A program made the translations under genes and the position numbers. This document shows positions 9,289-18,319 of a stretch of DNA of 64,000 nucleotides, piece after piece. Each line of letters opens with the position of its first letter. The first letter of the stretch is position 1. The stretch is from Rubrivivax rivuli (GTDB lineage Bacteria; Pseudomonadota; Gammaproteobacteria; Burkholderiales; Burkholderiaceae_C). The notes beneath the pieces are model-generated. The model worked only from the letters and a program-made list of their open reading frames with translations. It was not told the origin of the DNA and ran no database searches. Where the stretch lies: NCBI RefSeq assembly GCF_004016505.1, contig NZ_SACR01000002.1, positions 186,001 to 250,000 on the forward strand. The letters run 5' to 3'.

Positions 9289-9406
9289 TTCCTCACTCCT
9301 GGTTGTTTTGCCCCACAAATGGCGGGGCTTTTGAAGTGTGGAGGGCGCTCTGCGCCAGCGTCAATCGGGCCGCACCGCCGCGCCGTTGCGGCGGCGCAAC
9401 CCGCGT

Positions 9407-10204
9407 TCACGGGGGCGGCGCCGCCAGCAGCAGCTGCGCCACCACCGAGACCGCCAGCACCTCGGGCTGCTTGCCCGCCAGGCCCGGCAGGCCGATGGGG
9501 CAGACCATCCGGCCCACCGCCTCGGGGGCAAAGCCGCGGGCCAGCAGCCGGTGCTCGAAGCGCGCGCGCTTGGTCTTGGAGCCGATGAGCCCGAACCAGG
9601 CCGCGTCGCCGCGAGCGAGGATGGCTTCGGCCAGTGCGAGGTCGAGCGCGTGGCTGTGCGTCAGCACGAGGAAGAAGGCCCCCGGCGGCGCGGCGGCCAC
9701 CTCGGCCTGCACGGGATCGACACAGACGCTTTCGATGTGCGGCGGCAGGGGGCCGGGCGGGAACTCGCTCTCACGCTCGTCCACCCACTGCACGCGGCAA
9801 GGCAGGTCGGCCAGCAGCTTCACGATCGCCCGGCCGACATGGCCGGCACCGTAGAGCTGCAGGAAGAAGCGCGGGTGCTCGCCTTGCCAGGCGGCCGGCT
9901 CGTCCTGCGCCAGGGGGGCGAAGTGCAGCGTGAGCGCGCCGCCGCAACACTGGCCCAGGCTGGGGCCGAGCGCGATGCGCTGCTCGAAGGCCGCGCCACC
10001 GCTCGAAAGCAGCGCGCGGGCGTCGGCGATGGCCTGCAGTTCCAGGTGCCCGCCACCGATGGTGCCGAGCACCTCGTCGGCCGCCACCAGCAAACGCGTG
10101 CCGCTCTCGCGCGGCACGCTGCCTTGCGTGGCGCCCACGCTCACCACCACGGCCGGCCGGCCCGCAGCCTGCCATTGCAGCGCCAGGCTGCGCAGGTCGA
10201 GCAT
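9407..10204 (-). CDS. xdhC: Xanthine dehydrogenase accessory protein XdhC
   Basis: A 265-residue protein of the XdhC/CoxI family, which binds molybdenum cofactor, promotes its sulfuration and delivers it to xanthine dehydrogenase. Recognisable features are the N-terminal segment VSVGATQGSVPRESG, the cysteine pair GQCCGGALTL, and a Rossmann-like GAGHVGRAI in the second half. The start overlaps the stop of xdhB by one base (TGATG), so the protein is made with the enzyme it serves. It is the last gene of the xdhABC operon. Confidence 0.93.
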   Translation of the reverse strand: MLDLRSLALQWQAAGRPAVVVSVGATQGSVPRESGTRLLVAADEVLGTIGGGHLELQAIADARALLSSGGAAFEQRIALGPSLGQCCGGALTLHFAPLAQDEPAAWQGEHPRFFLQLYGAGHVGRAIVKLLADLPCRVQWVDERESEFPPGPLPPHIESVCVDPVQAEVAAAPPGAFFLVLTHSHALDLALAEAILARGDAAWFGLIGSKTKRARFEHRLLARGFAPEAVGRMVCPIGLPGLAGKQPEVLAVSVVAQLLLAAPPP

Positions 10205-12570
10205 CAGTCGGCCGGGGCCCGCTGCACGGCGGTGATGGCGCGCAGCAGCGCCTCGCCGGTGGCCGGGGCCTGCAGCGGCGGGTCGACGCGGTGCCCGCCC
10301 ACCGCCGAGACCGCGTCGCGCAGCGCGAAGAACACGCTGAAGGGCAGCAGCAGTGGCGGCTCGCCCACCGCCTTGCTGCGGTGGATGCTGTCGTGGCGGT
10401 TCTCGCCCTCGTAGAGCTTCACGCGGAAGTCGGCCGGGCAGTCGTTGGCCGTGGGCACCTTGTAGGTGCTGGGGGCGTGGGTCATCAAGAGGCCCGCGCG
10501 CGGCGAGCCGTCGGCCGGATGCCAGATCAGCTCTTCCATCGTCAGCCAGCCCATGCCCTGGATGAAGGCGCCTTCGATCTGGCCGATGTCGATGGCCGGG
10601 TTCAGGCTGCGGCCCACGTCGTGCAGCACGTCGGCGCGCAGCAGCTTCCATTCGCCGGTCAGCGTGTCCAGCAGCACCTCGCTGCAGGCGGCGCCGTAAG
10701 CGAAGTAGAAGAAGGGCCGGCCCTGCAGCTTCGCCTTGTCCCAGTGCAGGCCGGGCGTGGCGTAGAAGCCGTCGCTCCACAGCTGCACGCGGGCCAGGTA
10801 GGCCTGCTGCACCACCTCGGCAAAGCCGGCGTCCTGCCCCGGGGCACGCACGCGGCCCTCATCGAACACCACCGCGGCTTCGGCGCAGCCCCACTTCGCG
10901 GCGATGAAGGCCACCAGCCGCCGCTTCACCTGCGCCGCGGCGTCCTGCGCGGCCTTGCCGTTCAGGTCGCTGCCGGTGCTGGCGGCGGTGGCCGAGGTGT
11001 TGGCGATCTTCTGCGTGTCGGTGGCGCTGCAGCGCACGGCGGCCAGCGGCAGGCCCAGCTCGTGCGCCACCACCTGGGCCACCTTGGTGTTGAGGCCCTG
11101 GCCCATCTCGGTACCGCCGTGGTTCACGAGCACGCTGCCGTCGGTGTACACGTGCACCAGCGCGCCGGCCTGGTTCAGGTGCGTGACGTTGAAGCTGATG
11201 CCGAACTTCAGCGGCGTGAGCGCCAGGCCTTTCTTCAGCACCGGGCTCTGCGCGTTGAAGGCATGCACGGCAGCGCGGCGCGCGCGGTAGTCGCTGCTGG
11301 CCTCCAACTCGGCCACCAGCGGGTGCAGGATGTTGTCGTCGACCGTCTGGCCGTAGGGCGTGACGTTGCGTTCGGCCACGCCGTAGAAGTTGGCGCGCCG
11401 CACGTCCAGCGCATCGCGGCCCAGGCGGCGCGCCACGCTGTCGAGCAGGTACTCGACCGCGAACGCGCCCTGCGGCCCGCCGAAGCCACGGAAGGCGGTG
11501 TTGCTCTGCGTGTTCGTCTTCGCGCTGTAGCCGTGCAGCGCCACGTTCGGCAGCCAGTAGGCGTTGTCGAAGTGGCAGAGCGCCCGCGTCATCACCGGGC
11601 CCGAGAGATCGGCGCAATGCCCGGCGCGCGAGACCAGCGTGGCCTCGGCCCCGAGCAGCCGGCCTTCGGTGTCGAAGCCCGCTTCGGCTTCGACATGGAA
11701 GCAGTGCCGGCGGCCGGTGATGAGGAAATCGTCGTCGCGGTCCACGCGCAGCTTCACGGGGCGGCCCAGCCGCGCTGCGGCCACCGCGGCCACGCAGGCG
11801 AAGGCGGCGCTCTGCGACTCCTTGCCGCCGAAGCCGCCGCCCATGCGCCGGCACTCCACCTGCACCGCGTGCAGCGGCCGGTGCAGTGCGTGCGCCACGT
11901 GGTGCTGCATCTCGCTGGGGTGCTGGGTGCTGCAGAAGAGCTTCATGCCGCCGTCTTCCTGCGGCACGGCGTAGCTGATCTGGCCTTCCAGGTAGAACTG
12001 TTCCTGCCCGCCGAGTTCGAAGGCCACGGCCAGGCGTTGCGGCGCGGCGGCCATCGCGGTGGCGGCATCGCCACGCGCCAGGTGCATGGGCGGTACCACG
12101 TACTGCTGGGCGGCGTGCGCCGCCTGGGGTGTCAGCAGCGGCGGCAGCGGCGTTGCACGCACCACCTCTTTCGCCAGCGCGGCCGCGCGGCGCGCCGCGT
12201 CGCGCGTGGTGGCGATGACGGCAAAGACCGGCTGGCCGCGGTAGCGCAGGGTGTCGCCGGTTTCACCCGCCAGGATGGGCTCGTCTTGCAGCAGCGCACC
12301 GCACTGGTTGGCGCCGGGGATCTCGCGCGCGCTGAACACGTCCACCACGCCGGGCTGCTGGCGGATGCGCTCGAGGTCCAGGCTTTCGATCACACCGTGC
12401 GCCAGCGGCGAGAGGCCGAGCGCGGCGTGCAGCGTGCCGGCGAGTTCAGGAATGTCGTCGGTATAGGGCGCCGCACCGGCCACGTGCAGATGGGCCGATT
12501 CGTGCGGGCGCGTCTGGCCGACGGCGCCGGGCTGCGTGGTCTGCACAGGTAACTCGGCAGGCTTGTTCAC
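10204..12570 (-). CDS. xdhB: Xanthine dehydrogenase, molybdopterin-binding large subunit
   Basis: A 788-residue subunit, the normal size for bacterial XdhB. It binds the molybdenum cofactor and carries out hydroxylation of hypoxanthine and xanthine to urate. Conserved segments seen are GGFGGKESQ, AFRGFGGPQG and GTEMGQGLNTK, and, near the C-terminus, VGEPPLLL, which holds the catalytic glutamate of the family. Translation is assigned to a GTG at 12570 that overlaps the stop of xdhA in GTGA; an upstream ATG would extend into xdhA without a better ribosome-binding site. It works as a heterotetramer with XdhA in the cytoplasm. Confidence 0.95.
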   Translation of the reverse strand: MNKPAELPVQTTQPGAVGQTRPHESAHLHVAGAAPYTDDIPELAGTLHAALGLSPLAHGVIESLDLERIRQQPGVVDVFSAREIPGANQCGALLQDEPILAGETGDTLRYRGQPVFAVIATTRDAARRAAALAKEVVRATPLPPLLTPQAAHAAQQYVVPPMHLARGDAATAMAAAPQRLAVAFELGGQEQFYLEGQISYAVPQEDGGMKLFCSTQHPSEMQHHVAHALHRPLHAVQVECRRMGGGFGGKESQSAAFACVAAVAAARLGRPVKLRVDRDDDFLITGRRHCFHVEAEAGFDTEGRLLGAEATLVSRAGHCADLSGPVMTRALCHFDNAYWLPNVALHGYSAKTNTQSNTAFRGFGGPQGAFAVEYLLDSVARRLGRDALDVRRANFYGVAERNVTPYGQTVDDNILHPLVAELEASSDYRARRAAVHAFNAQSPVLKKGLALTPLKFGISFNVTHLNQAGALVHVYTDGSVLVNHGGTEMGQGLNTKVAQVVAHELGLPLAAVRCSATDTQKIANTSATAASTGSDLNGKAAQDAAAQVKRRLVAFIAAKWGCAEAAVVFDEGRVRAPGQDAGFAEVVQQAYLARVQLWSDGFYATPGLHWDKAKLQGRPFFYFAYGAACSEVLLDTLTGEWKLLRADVLHDVGRSLNPAIDIGQIEGAFIQGMGWLTMEELIWHPADGSPRAGLLMTHAPSTYKVPTANDCPADFRVKLYEGENRHDSIHRSKAVGEPPLLLPFSVFFALRDAVSAVGGHRVDPPLQAPATGEALLRAITAVQRAPAD

Positions 12571-14081
12571 AGCGCGGCCTCCCGCGCAAACACGTTCACG
12601 GCCGACTCGGGCCAAGGCGCGTCGGTGCGCGTTTCCAGCCAGCAGCGGCGCAAGAGGTTCTGTGCCACCTGCAGGCGGTAGGCGGCGCTGGCGCGCATGT
12701 CAGTCAGCGGCGTGTAGTCCTGCGCCAGCGCGGCCATGGCGGCCTGCAGGGCGGGTTCGCCGTCGCCACCCCAAGGCTGGCCTTGCAGCGCCGCCTCGGC
12801 CTGCGGGGCGCGGCGCACGGTGCCGGCCATGCCGCCGTGGGCGATGCGGGCCTGCTGCACGCGGCCCTGGGCCAAATGCAGGCTGTAGGCCGCGCAAACG
12901 GCCGAGATGTCGCAATCGAAGCGCTTGCTGATCTTGTAGACGCGCACCACCTGCCCTGGCACGGCACGCGGCACGCGCAGCGCCTGCACGAACTCGCCAG
13001 GCTCCAGGCGGTTCTTCATGTAGTCGACATAGAAGTCTTCCAGGAGCATTTCGCGCACACGTTCACCCTGGCGCAGCACGATGGCTGCGCCCAAAGCGAT
13101 GAGCACCGGCGCCGAATCGCCGATGGGCGAGCCGTTGGCCACGTTGCCGCCCATGGTGCCGCTCAGCCGCACCGGCAGCCCGGCGAAGCGCAGCCACACA
13201 TCGCGCAGGCTCGGCCACTCGGCCGCGAGTGCCGCCCAGGCGGCCTGCAACGTGGCCCCGGCGCCGATCTGGATGTGCGTGGCCGTGGTCTGCACCGCCT
13301 GCAGTTCGGCCACGCGGCCAAGGTAGAGGATGTCGCCGAGATCGCGGAACTGCTTGGTGACCCACAGCCCCACGTCGGTGCTGCCGGCCAGCACCCGCGC
13401 CTGCGGCTTCGCCAGCCGCAGAGCCGCAAAGTCGGCCAGCGTGCGCGGCGCGTGGAAGTGCACGCCGCCGGCCTGGTGGTGCAGGGGCGGGTCTTGCGCC
13501 AGCGTGGCCAGCGCAGCCCGCACCGGCTCGCGCGGCAGCGCCACCGGGGGCGCGGCGTGGGCGGCCAGGCCGGCGTCGAGGATGGGGCGGTAGCCCGTGC
13601 AGCGGCAGAGGTTGCCCGAGAGCTCGTCGGCCAGCGCCTGCCGGGTCGGCACGGCACCGCTGCCGACGCGCAACTCGTAACCGGCCCACAGGCTCATCAC
13701 GAAGCCCGGCGTGCAGAAACCGCATTGCGAGCCGTGGCAGTCCACCATCGCCTGCTGCACCGGGTGCAGGGCGCCAGCCCCGCAGCGCTGCGCCATCGGC
13801 GCCAGGTCTTCCACCGTGAAGAGCGCGCGGCCGTCCAGCGTGGGCAGGAACTGGATGCAGGCGTTCACCGGGCGCAGCTGCAGCTGGCCTTGCGCATCCA
13901 GGTCGCCCAGCACCACGGTGCAGGCGCCGCAGTCGCCTTCGGCACAGCCTTCTTTCGTGCCGGTGCAGCGGGCGTCTTCGCGCAGCCACTCCAGCACCGT
14001 GCGCGTGGGCGCGGCGTCGGCCACCTCCACGATGGCACCGCGGTGGACAAAGCGGACGGGGCGGACTTCTTCGACAGGCAT
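12567..14081 (-). CDS. xdhA: Xanthine dehydrogenase, FAD/2Fe-2S small subunit
   Basis: A 504-residue subunit with two [2Fe-2S] centres followed by the FAD domain. The plant-ferredoxin-type cluster ligands are C46, C51, C54 and C75. The second cluster uses the cysteines in SQCGFCTPG and LCRCTGYRP. The FAD domain includes AGSTDVGLW and GGNVANGSPIGDSAP. It passes electrons from the molybdenum site in XdhB to NAD+. The ATG at 14081 is used; a GTG four codons upstream (14093) is possible. The gene is divergent from guaD, with about 96 bases between the two starts, so one regulatory region probably controls both sides. No operator could be identified by eye. Confidence 0.94.
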   Translation of the reverse strand: MPVEEVRPVRFVHRGAIVEVADAAPTRTVLEWLREDARCTGTKEGCAEGDCGACTVVLGDLDAQGQLQLRPVNACIQFLPTLDGRALFTVEDLAPMAQRCGAGALHPVQQAMVDCHGSQCGFCTPGFVMSLWAGYELRVGSGAVPTRQALADELSGNLCRCTGYRPILDAGLAAHAAPPVALPREPVRAALATLAQDPPLHHQAGGVHFHAPRTLADFAALRLAKPQARVLAGSTDVGLWVTKQFRDLGDILYLGRVAELQAVQTTATHIQIGAGATLQAAWAALAAEWPSLRDVWLRFAGLPVRLSGTMGGNVANGSPIGDSAPVLIALGAAIVLRQGERVREMLLEDFYVDYMKNRLEPGEFVQALRVPRAVPGQVVRVYKISKRFDCDISAVCAAYSLHLAQGRVQQARIAHGGMAGTVRRAPQAEAALQGQPWGGDGEPALQAAMAALAQDYTPLTDMRASAAYRLQVAQNLLRRCWLETRTDAPWPESAVNVFAREAAL

Positions 14082-14177
14082 GGGCTCACTCACTTCGGGC
14101 GCAAGGGTAAGCCAGATGCAAGGCCCGCGCCGGGCTCGGCCTGCCGCTTGGGCCCAGGTCTGGGCGATGATGCGCCC

Positions 14178-15530
14178 GTGACCTCTTCTGCCCTTGCCCC
14201 CCAGGCGCTGCGCGCCGACCTGCTCGACTTCACCGCCCCGCCCAGCTGGGGCAGCCCCACGCTGCAAGGCGTGCGCTTCCGGCCCGACCACTGGCTGCTG
14301 GTCGGTGCCGACGGCCGCATCCAGGGTGCCGAGCCTGCGGCCACGTTCACGCCGGGGCCCGACTGGCAGCAGCACGACCACCGCGGCCACCTGCTGATGC
14401 CGGGCTTCATCGACACCCACGTGCACGCGCCGCAGCTGGACGTGATCGCCAGCTGGGGCGCCACGCTGCTGGACTGGCTGAACACCTACACGTTCCCGGC
14501 CGAGCAGCGTTATGCCGACCCGGCCGTGGCCGCCGAGGGCGCGGCGCGCTTTCTCGACGCGCTGCTGGCCCACGGCACCACCGCGGCCGTCGTGTTCCCC
14601 ACCGTGCACCGCGCGAGTGCCGAGGCGCTTTTCGAAGCCGCCTCGCAGCGCGGCATGCGCCTGATCACCGGCAAGGTGCTGATGAACCGCCACGCGCCCG
14701 AGGGTCTGCGCGACGACGTGGACGGCGCCCGAGCCGACTGCGAGGCGCTGATCCAGCGCTGGCATGGCCAGGGCCGCAACGCCTACGCCGTGACGGTGCG
14801 CTTTGCCGTCACCAGCACGCCCGAACAATTGGCGATGGCTGGCGAACTGGGGCGCCACCACCCCGGCCTTTACATGCAGACCCACGTGGCCGAGAACCGC
14901 GACGAGGTGGCCTGGGTGGCCCGGCTCTTCCCGGAAGCCCGCAGCTACCTCGACGTCTACCACCGCGCCGGCCTGCTGCACGAACGCGCCGTGCTGGCGC
15001 ACGGCATCTGGCTGGATGCCCAGGACAGGGCATTGCTGCGCGACACCGGTGCACACATCGCGCACAGCCCGAGCAGCAACCTCTTCCTCGGCAGCGGCCT
15101 CTTCGACTGGCAGGCGGCCGTCGACAGCGGCCACGGCGTCAGCATCGCCTCTGACGTGGGCGGCGGCACCAGCCTGAGCCTGACGCGCACGCTGGCCGAG
15201 GCCTACAAGGTGCAGGCGCTGCGCGGCACGACGCTGAGCGCCTGGACCTTGCTGCACGCCGCCACACGCGGCGCGGCCGAGGCGCTGGGCCTGTCCCGAG
15301 AGATCGGGCACCTCGACCCCGGCGCCACGGCCGACCTCGCCGTCTGGCGCTGGGCCGAAGGCCCGGTGGGACACCACCGCGATGCCGTGGCCACCGGTGC
15401 CGTGCCGGGCCTGGCGGCCCAGCCGCTGCATGCGCGCGTCTTCGCCTGGCTGACGCTGGCCGACGAGCGGCAGCTGGCGGCCACCTACGTCGCCGGCCGA
15501 CGCCGTGCAGGACGCGGTGGGGGCGGATGA
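14178..15530 (+). CDS. guaD: Guanine deaminase
   Basis: A 450-residue amidohydrolase that converts guanine to xanthine, the substrate of the divergently encoded xanthine dehydrogenase. Metal-binding and catalytic motifs are present: the HxH motif in FIDTHVHAPQ, the histidine in QTHVAENRDE, HGIWL, and the aspartate in ASDVGGGTS. The start is a GTG at 14178, since no in-frame ATG precedes the conserved N-terminal region. The C-terminus is glycine- and arginine-rich and probably unstructured. The porin gene begins 117 bases downstream in the same direction. Confidence 0.93.
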   Translation: MTSSALAPQALRADLLDFTAPPSWGSPTLQGVRFRPDHWLLVGADGRIQGAEPAATFTPGPDWQQHDHRGHLLMPGFIDTHVHAPQLDVIASWGATLLDWLNTYTFPAEQRYADPAVAAEGAARFLDALLAHGTTAAVVFPTVHRASAEALFEAASQRGMRLITGKVLMNRHAPEGLRDDVDGARADCEALIQRWHGQGRNAYAVTVRFAVTSTPEQLAMAGELGRHHPGLYMQTHVAENRDEVAWVARLFPEARSYLDVYHRAGLLHERAVLAHGIWLDAQDRALLRDTGAHIAHSPSSNLFLGSGLFDWQAAVDSGHGVSIASDVGGGTSLSLTRTLAEAYKVQALRGTTLSAWTLLHAATRGAAEALGLSREIGHLDPGATADLAVWRWAEGPVGHHRDAVATGAVPGLAAQPLHARVFAWLTLADERQLAATYVAGRRRAGRGGGG

Positions 15531-15646
15531 TCGACCGCAATGACAAATGAGGCCTGCTTCTTGCTGAGGGCTGGTCGGAGGGCGCTGCAGACGACTGCCA
15601 GCAACCCGACAAGACCGACAGACCCGAAGCCCCGAGGAGGCCCCAC

Positions 15647-16711
15647 ATGCACCCCACGAGAACCGCACCGTCCCCCCTGACGCTGGCCGCCCTGGCCACC
15701 GCCGCCCTGCTGGCCGCCGGCAGCGCGCAGGCGCAATCCACCGTCACCGCCTACGGCCTGCTCGACGTGGCCGCCGGCCAGTTCCAGGTGGCCGGCGGCG
15801 CCAAGGTCAAGCGCCTGGACAGCGGCAACTTCAGCACCAGCTACATCGGCTTCCGCGGCACCGAAGACCTGGGCGGCGGCCTGAAGGTGAACTTCGCGCT
15901 CGAGAGCTTCCTGCTGGTGGATGCCGGCACGGCCGGCCGCGTCAACGGCGTCGACGGCTTCTGGGGCCGCAACGCCAACGTGGGCATCTCGGGCGGCTTC
16001 GGCACGCTGCGCTTCGGCCGCATGGGCCCGCCGCTGTTCGTCAGCACGCTGCTGTTCAACAGCTTCGGCGACAGCTTCGGCTACTCGCCCAGCATCCGCC
16101 AGTACTACAACGCGCCCTACGGCACACCGCTGGTGGGCGACTCGGGCTGGAACAACAGCATCGGCTACAGCTCGCCGCGCTTCGGCGGCCTGTCGGGCAA
16201 CGTGCAGGTGGCCGCTGGCGAAGGCGCTGCCACGGCCCGCGGGCCGAACTGGGGCGCCAACCTGGTGTACTTCGGCGGGCCCATCGGCTTCACGGCGGCG
16301 TGGCAGAAGGTGCAGGCCCAGGGCACGCTGGGCCGCGGCATCTCGGCTTTCCCGGGCTTCTCTGACCAGACCGCCTACCAGTTCGGCGGCAGCTTCGACG
16401 CCAAGTTCGCCAAGTTCTTCGTGCAGTACGGCGTCATCGAAACCAGCGCCACGGCGAAGGTGAAAGTGAAGAACATCAACCTCAGCGCCAGCATGCCAGT
16501 GGGCAGCACGGGCGCCTTCCTGGCCGCCTACGGCATGGGCAGCATTGCCACCCGCGGCGTGGCGCTGAAGCCCGAGAGCGACATGATCACGCTGGGCTAC
16601 ACCCACAACCTGAGCAAGCGCACCGAGCTCTACGGCATCTTCATGAGCGACAAGTACACCGGCCGCAGCACCGGCACCACGCTGGCCGCCGGCATGCGCC
16701 ACCGCTTCTGA
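15647..16711 (+). CDS. Gram-negative trimeric-type porin
   Basis: A 354-residue outer-membrane protein with a signal peptide cleaved after about AQAQ. It has the typical beginning STVTAYGLLD of betaproteobacterial porins, the YIGFRGTEDLGGGLK segment, and the terminal Arg-His-Arg-Phe needed for barrel insertion. A strong AGGAGG lies six bases before the ATG. Its position between guaD and the purine ABC importer genes suggests that it admits purines or nucleosides into the periplasm, an inference from context only. A small hairpin follows the gene, but the importer ATPase starts only 69 bases later, so read-through is likely. Confidence 0.9.
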   Translation: MHPTRTAPSPLTLAALATAALLAAGSAQAQSTVTAYGLLDVAAGQFQVAGGAKVKRLDSGNFSTSYIGFRGTEDLGGGLKVNFALESFLLVDAGTAGRVNGVDGFWGRNANVGISGGFGTLRFGRMGPPLFVSTLLFNSFGDSFGYSPSIRQYYNAPYGTPLVGDSGWNNSIGYSSPRFGGLSGNVQVAAGEGAATARGPNWGANLVYFGGPIGFTAAWQKVQAQGTLGRGISAFPGFSDQTAYQFGGSFDAKFAKFFVQYGVIETSATAKVKVKNINLSASMPVGSTGAFLAAYGMGSIATRGVALKPESDMITLGYTHNLSKRTELYGIFMSDKYTGRSTGTTLAAGMRHRF

Positions 16712-16731
16712 GGCCGGCCTTCGCCGGCCTG
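16712..16731 (+). terminator. Short hairpin after the porin gene
   Basis: An 8-bp perfect stem with a CTTC loop starts one base after the porin stop. There is no T-run. It may attenuate transcription or protect the porin message from decay, giving more porin than importer. Confidence 0.45.
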
Positions 16732-16780
16732 CCCCCGCCTGCGCGGGGCGGGCCGGCGCCATGGTGACAATGCCTGCCTC

Positions 16781-18319
16781 ATGAACAGCGTGGCCACCCC
16801 CCGCCTCGAACTCGCCGGCATCAGCAAGCAGTACCCCGCCGTGCGCGCCAACGACGGCGTGCACCTCACCGTGGCCCCGGGTGAGATCCACGCCGTGCTG
16901 GGCGAAAACGGTGCGGGCAAGAGCACGCTGATGAAGATCATCTACGGCGCGGTGCAGCCCGACGCCGGCCAGATGCACTTCAACGGCCAGCGCGTGGCGC
17001 TGCAGAGCCCTGCGCAGGCGCGCGCGCTGGGCATCAGCATGGTCTACCAGCACTTCAGCCTGTTCGACACGCTGACCGTGGCCGAAAACGTCTGGCTGGG
17101 TCTGGACCGCGGCCCGAAGCTGCCCGAGGTGACCCAGCGCATCACCGAGCTCGCCGCCAGCTACGGCCTCGCGGTGGAGCCGCAACGCCCGGTGCACACG
17201 TTGAGCGTGGGCGAGCGCCAGCGCGTGGAGATCGTGCGCGCGCTGATGACGAAGCCGCAGCTGCTGATCCTGGACGAGCCGACCTCGGTGCTCACGCCGC
17301 AGGCGGTGGAGCAGCTCTTCGTCACGCTGCGGCGGCTGGCGGAACAGGGCTGCAGCATCCTGTACATCAGCCACAAGCTCGACGAGATCCGCGCGCTCTG
17401 CCAGCGCTGCACCGTGCTGCGCGGCGGCCGGGTCACGGGCGTGGTGGACCCGCGCGAAGAGAGCAACGCCAGCCTCTCGCGCCTGATGATCGGCGCCGAG
17501 CCGCCGGCGCTGCAGCCGCGCGCCGCCACGCAGGGCGAGACGGTGCTGCGTGTGCAGCAGCTCTGCCTGCCGCGGCAAGACCCCTTCGGCACCGACCTGC
17601 AAGGCGTGACGCTGCAACTGCGCGCCGGTGAGGTGCTGGGCATCGCGGGCGTCTCGGGCAACGGGCAGCAAGAGCTGATGGCCGCGCTCTCGGGCGAAGA
17701 CCCGCGTGCGGCGCCGGGCAGCATCACGCTGGGCAGCACCGACATCGCACGCGCCGGCCCGCGCCAGCGCCGCGCCTTGGGCCTGCACTTCGTGCCCGAA
17801 GAACGCCTGGGCCGCGGCGCCGTGCCCACGCTGAGCCTGGCGCAGAACACCCTGCTCACGCGCACCGAGGCCGTGGGCCGCGGGGGTTGGCTGCGCAACG
17901 GGCAGGCGCAGCGCCTGGCCGAAAGCCTGATCGCGCGCTTCGGCGTGCGCACCGGCGGCGCGGGTGCTGCGGCCAAGAGCCTGTCGGGCGGCAACCTGCA
18001 GAAGTTCATCGTGGGGCGCGAGATCGATGCAAAACCGAAGCTGCTGATCGTGAGTCAGCCCACCTGGGGCGTGGACGTGGGCGCGGCGGCGCAGATCCGC
18101 GGCGAGTTGCTGGCTTTGCGCGAGGCGGGCTGCGCGCTGCTGGTGGTGAGCGAAGAGCTCGACGAACTGTTCCAGCTGGCCGACCGGCTGTGCGTGATGG
18201 CGCAGGGGCGGCTCTCGCCCGCGGTGCCGGTGGCGCAGGCCAGCGTGGCGCAGATCGGGGTCTGGATGAGCGGGCTGTGGGACGAAACCCCGGCCGGCGC
18301 GGAGGCCGCCGCATGCTGA
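16781..18319 (+). CDS. Purine/nucleoside ABC importer, duplicated ATP-binding protein
   Basis: A 512-residue protein with two ABC domains in tandem, as in the carbohydrate/nucleoside CUT2- and BMP-type importers. The first domain has a canonical Walker A GENGAGKST, signature LSVGERQR and Walker B LLILDEP. The second has a degenerate Walker A (GVSGNGQQE, without the lysine), the signature LSGGNLQK, and SQPTWGVDVG at the Walker B site, so only the first site is fully hydrolytic, as is usual in this family. The gene overlaps the first permease gene by seven bases. It powers uptake with the two permeases and the BMP lipoprotein encoded downstream. Confidence 0.93.
   Translation: MNSVATPRLELAGISKQYPAVRANDGVHLTVAPGEIHAVLGENGAGKSTLMKIIYGAVQPDAGQMHFNGQRVALQSPAQARALGISMVYQHFSLFDTLTVAENVWLGLDRGPKLPEVTQRITELAASYGLAVEPQRPVHTLSVGERQRVEIVRALMTKPQLLILDEPTSVLTPQAVEQLFVTLRRLAEQGCSILYISHKLDEIRALCQRCTVLRGGRVTGVVDPREESNASLSRLMIGAEPPALQPRAATQGETVLRVQQLCLPRQDPFGTDLQGVTLQLRAGEVLGIAGVSGNGQQELMAALSGEDPRAAPGSITLGSTDIARAGPRQRRALGLHFVPEERLGRGAVPTLSLAQNTLLTRTEAVGRGGWLRNGQAQRLAESLIARFGVRTGGAGAAAKSLSGGNLQKFIVGREIDAKPKLLIVSQPTWGVDVGAAAQIRGELLALREAGCALLVVSEELDELFQLADRLCVMAQGRLSPAVPVAQASVAQIGVWMSGLWDETPAGAEAAAC

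Noticed and set aside
9306..9332. A hairpin with TTTT on its right side (stem 9310-9314 with 9324-9328), resembling a terminator.
   Set aside because: The T-run is on the plus strand, where no gene ends nearby. On the minus strand, where xdhC ends, it lacks a T-run. The stem is only five bases.
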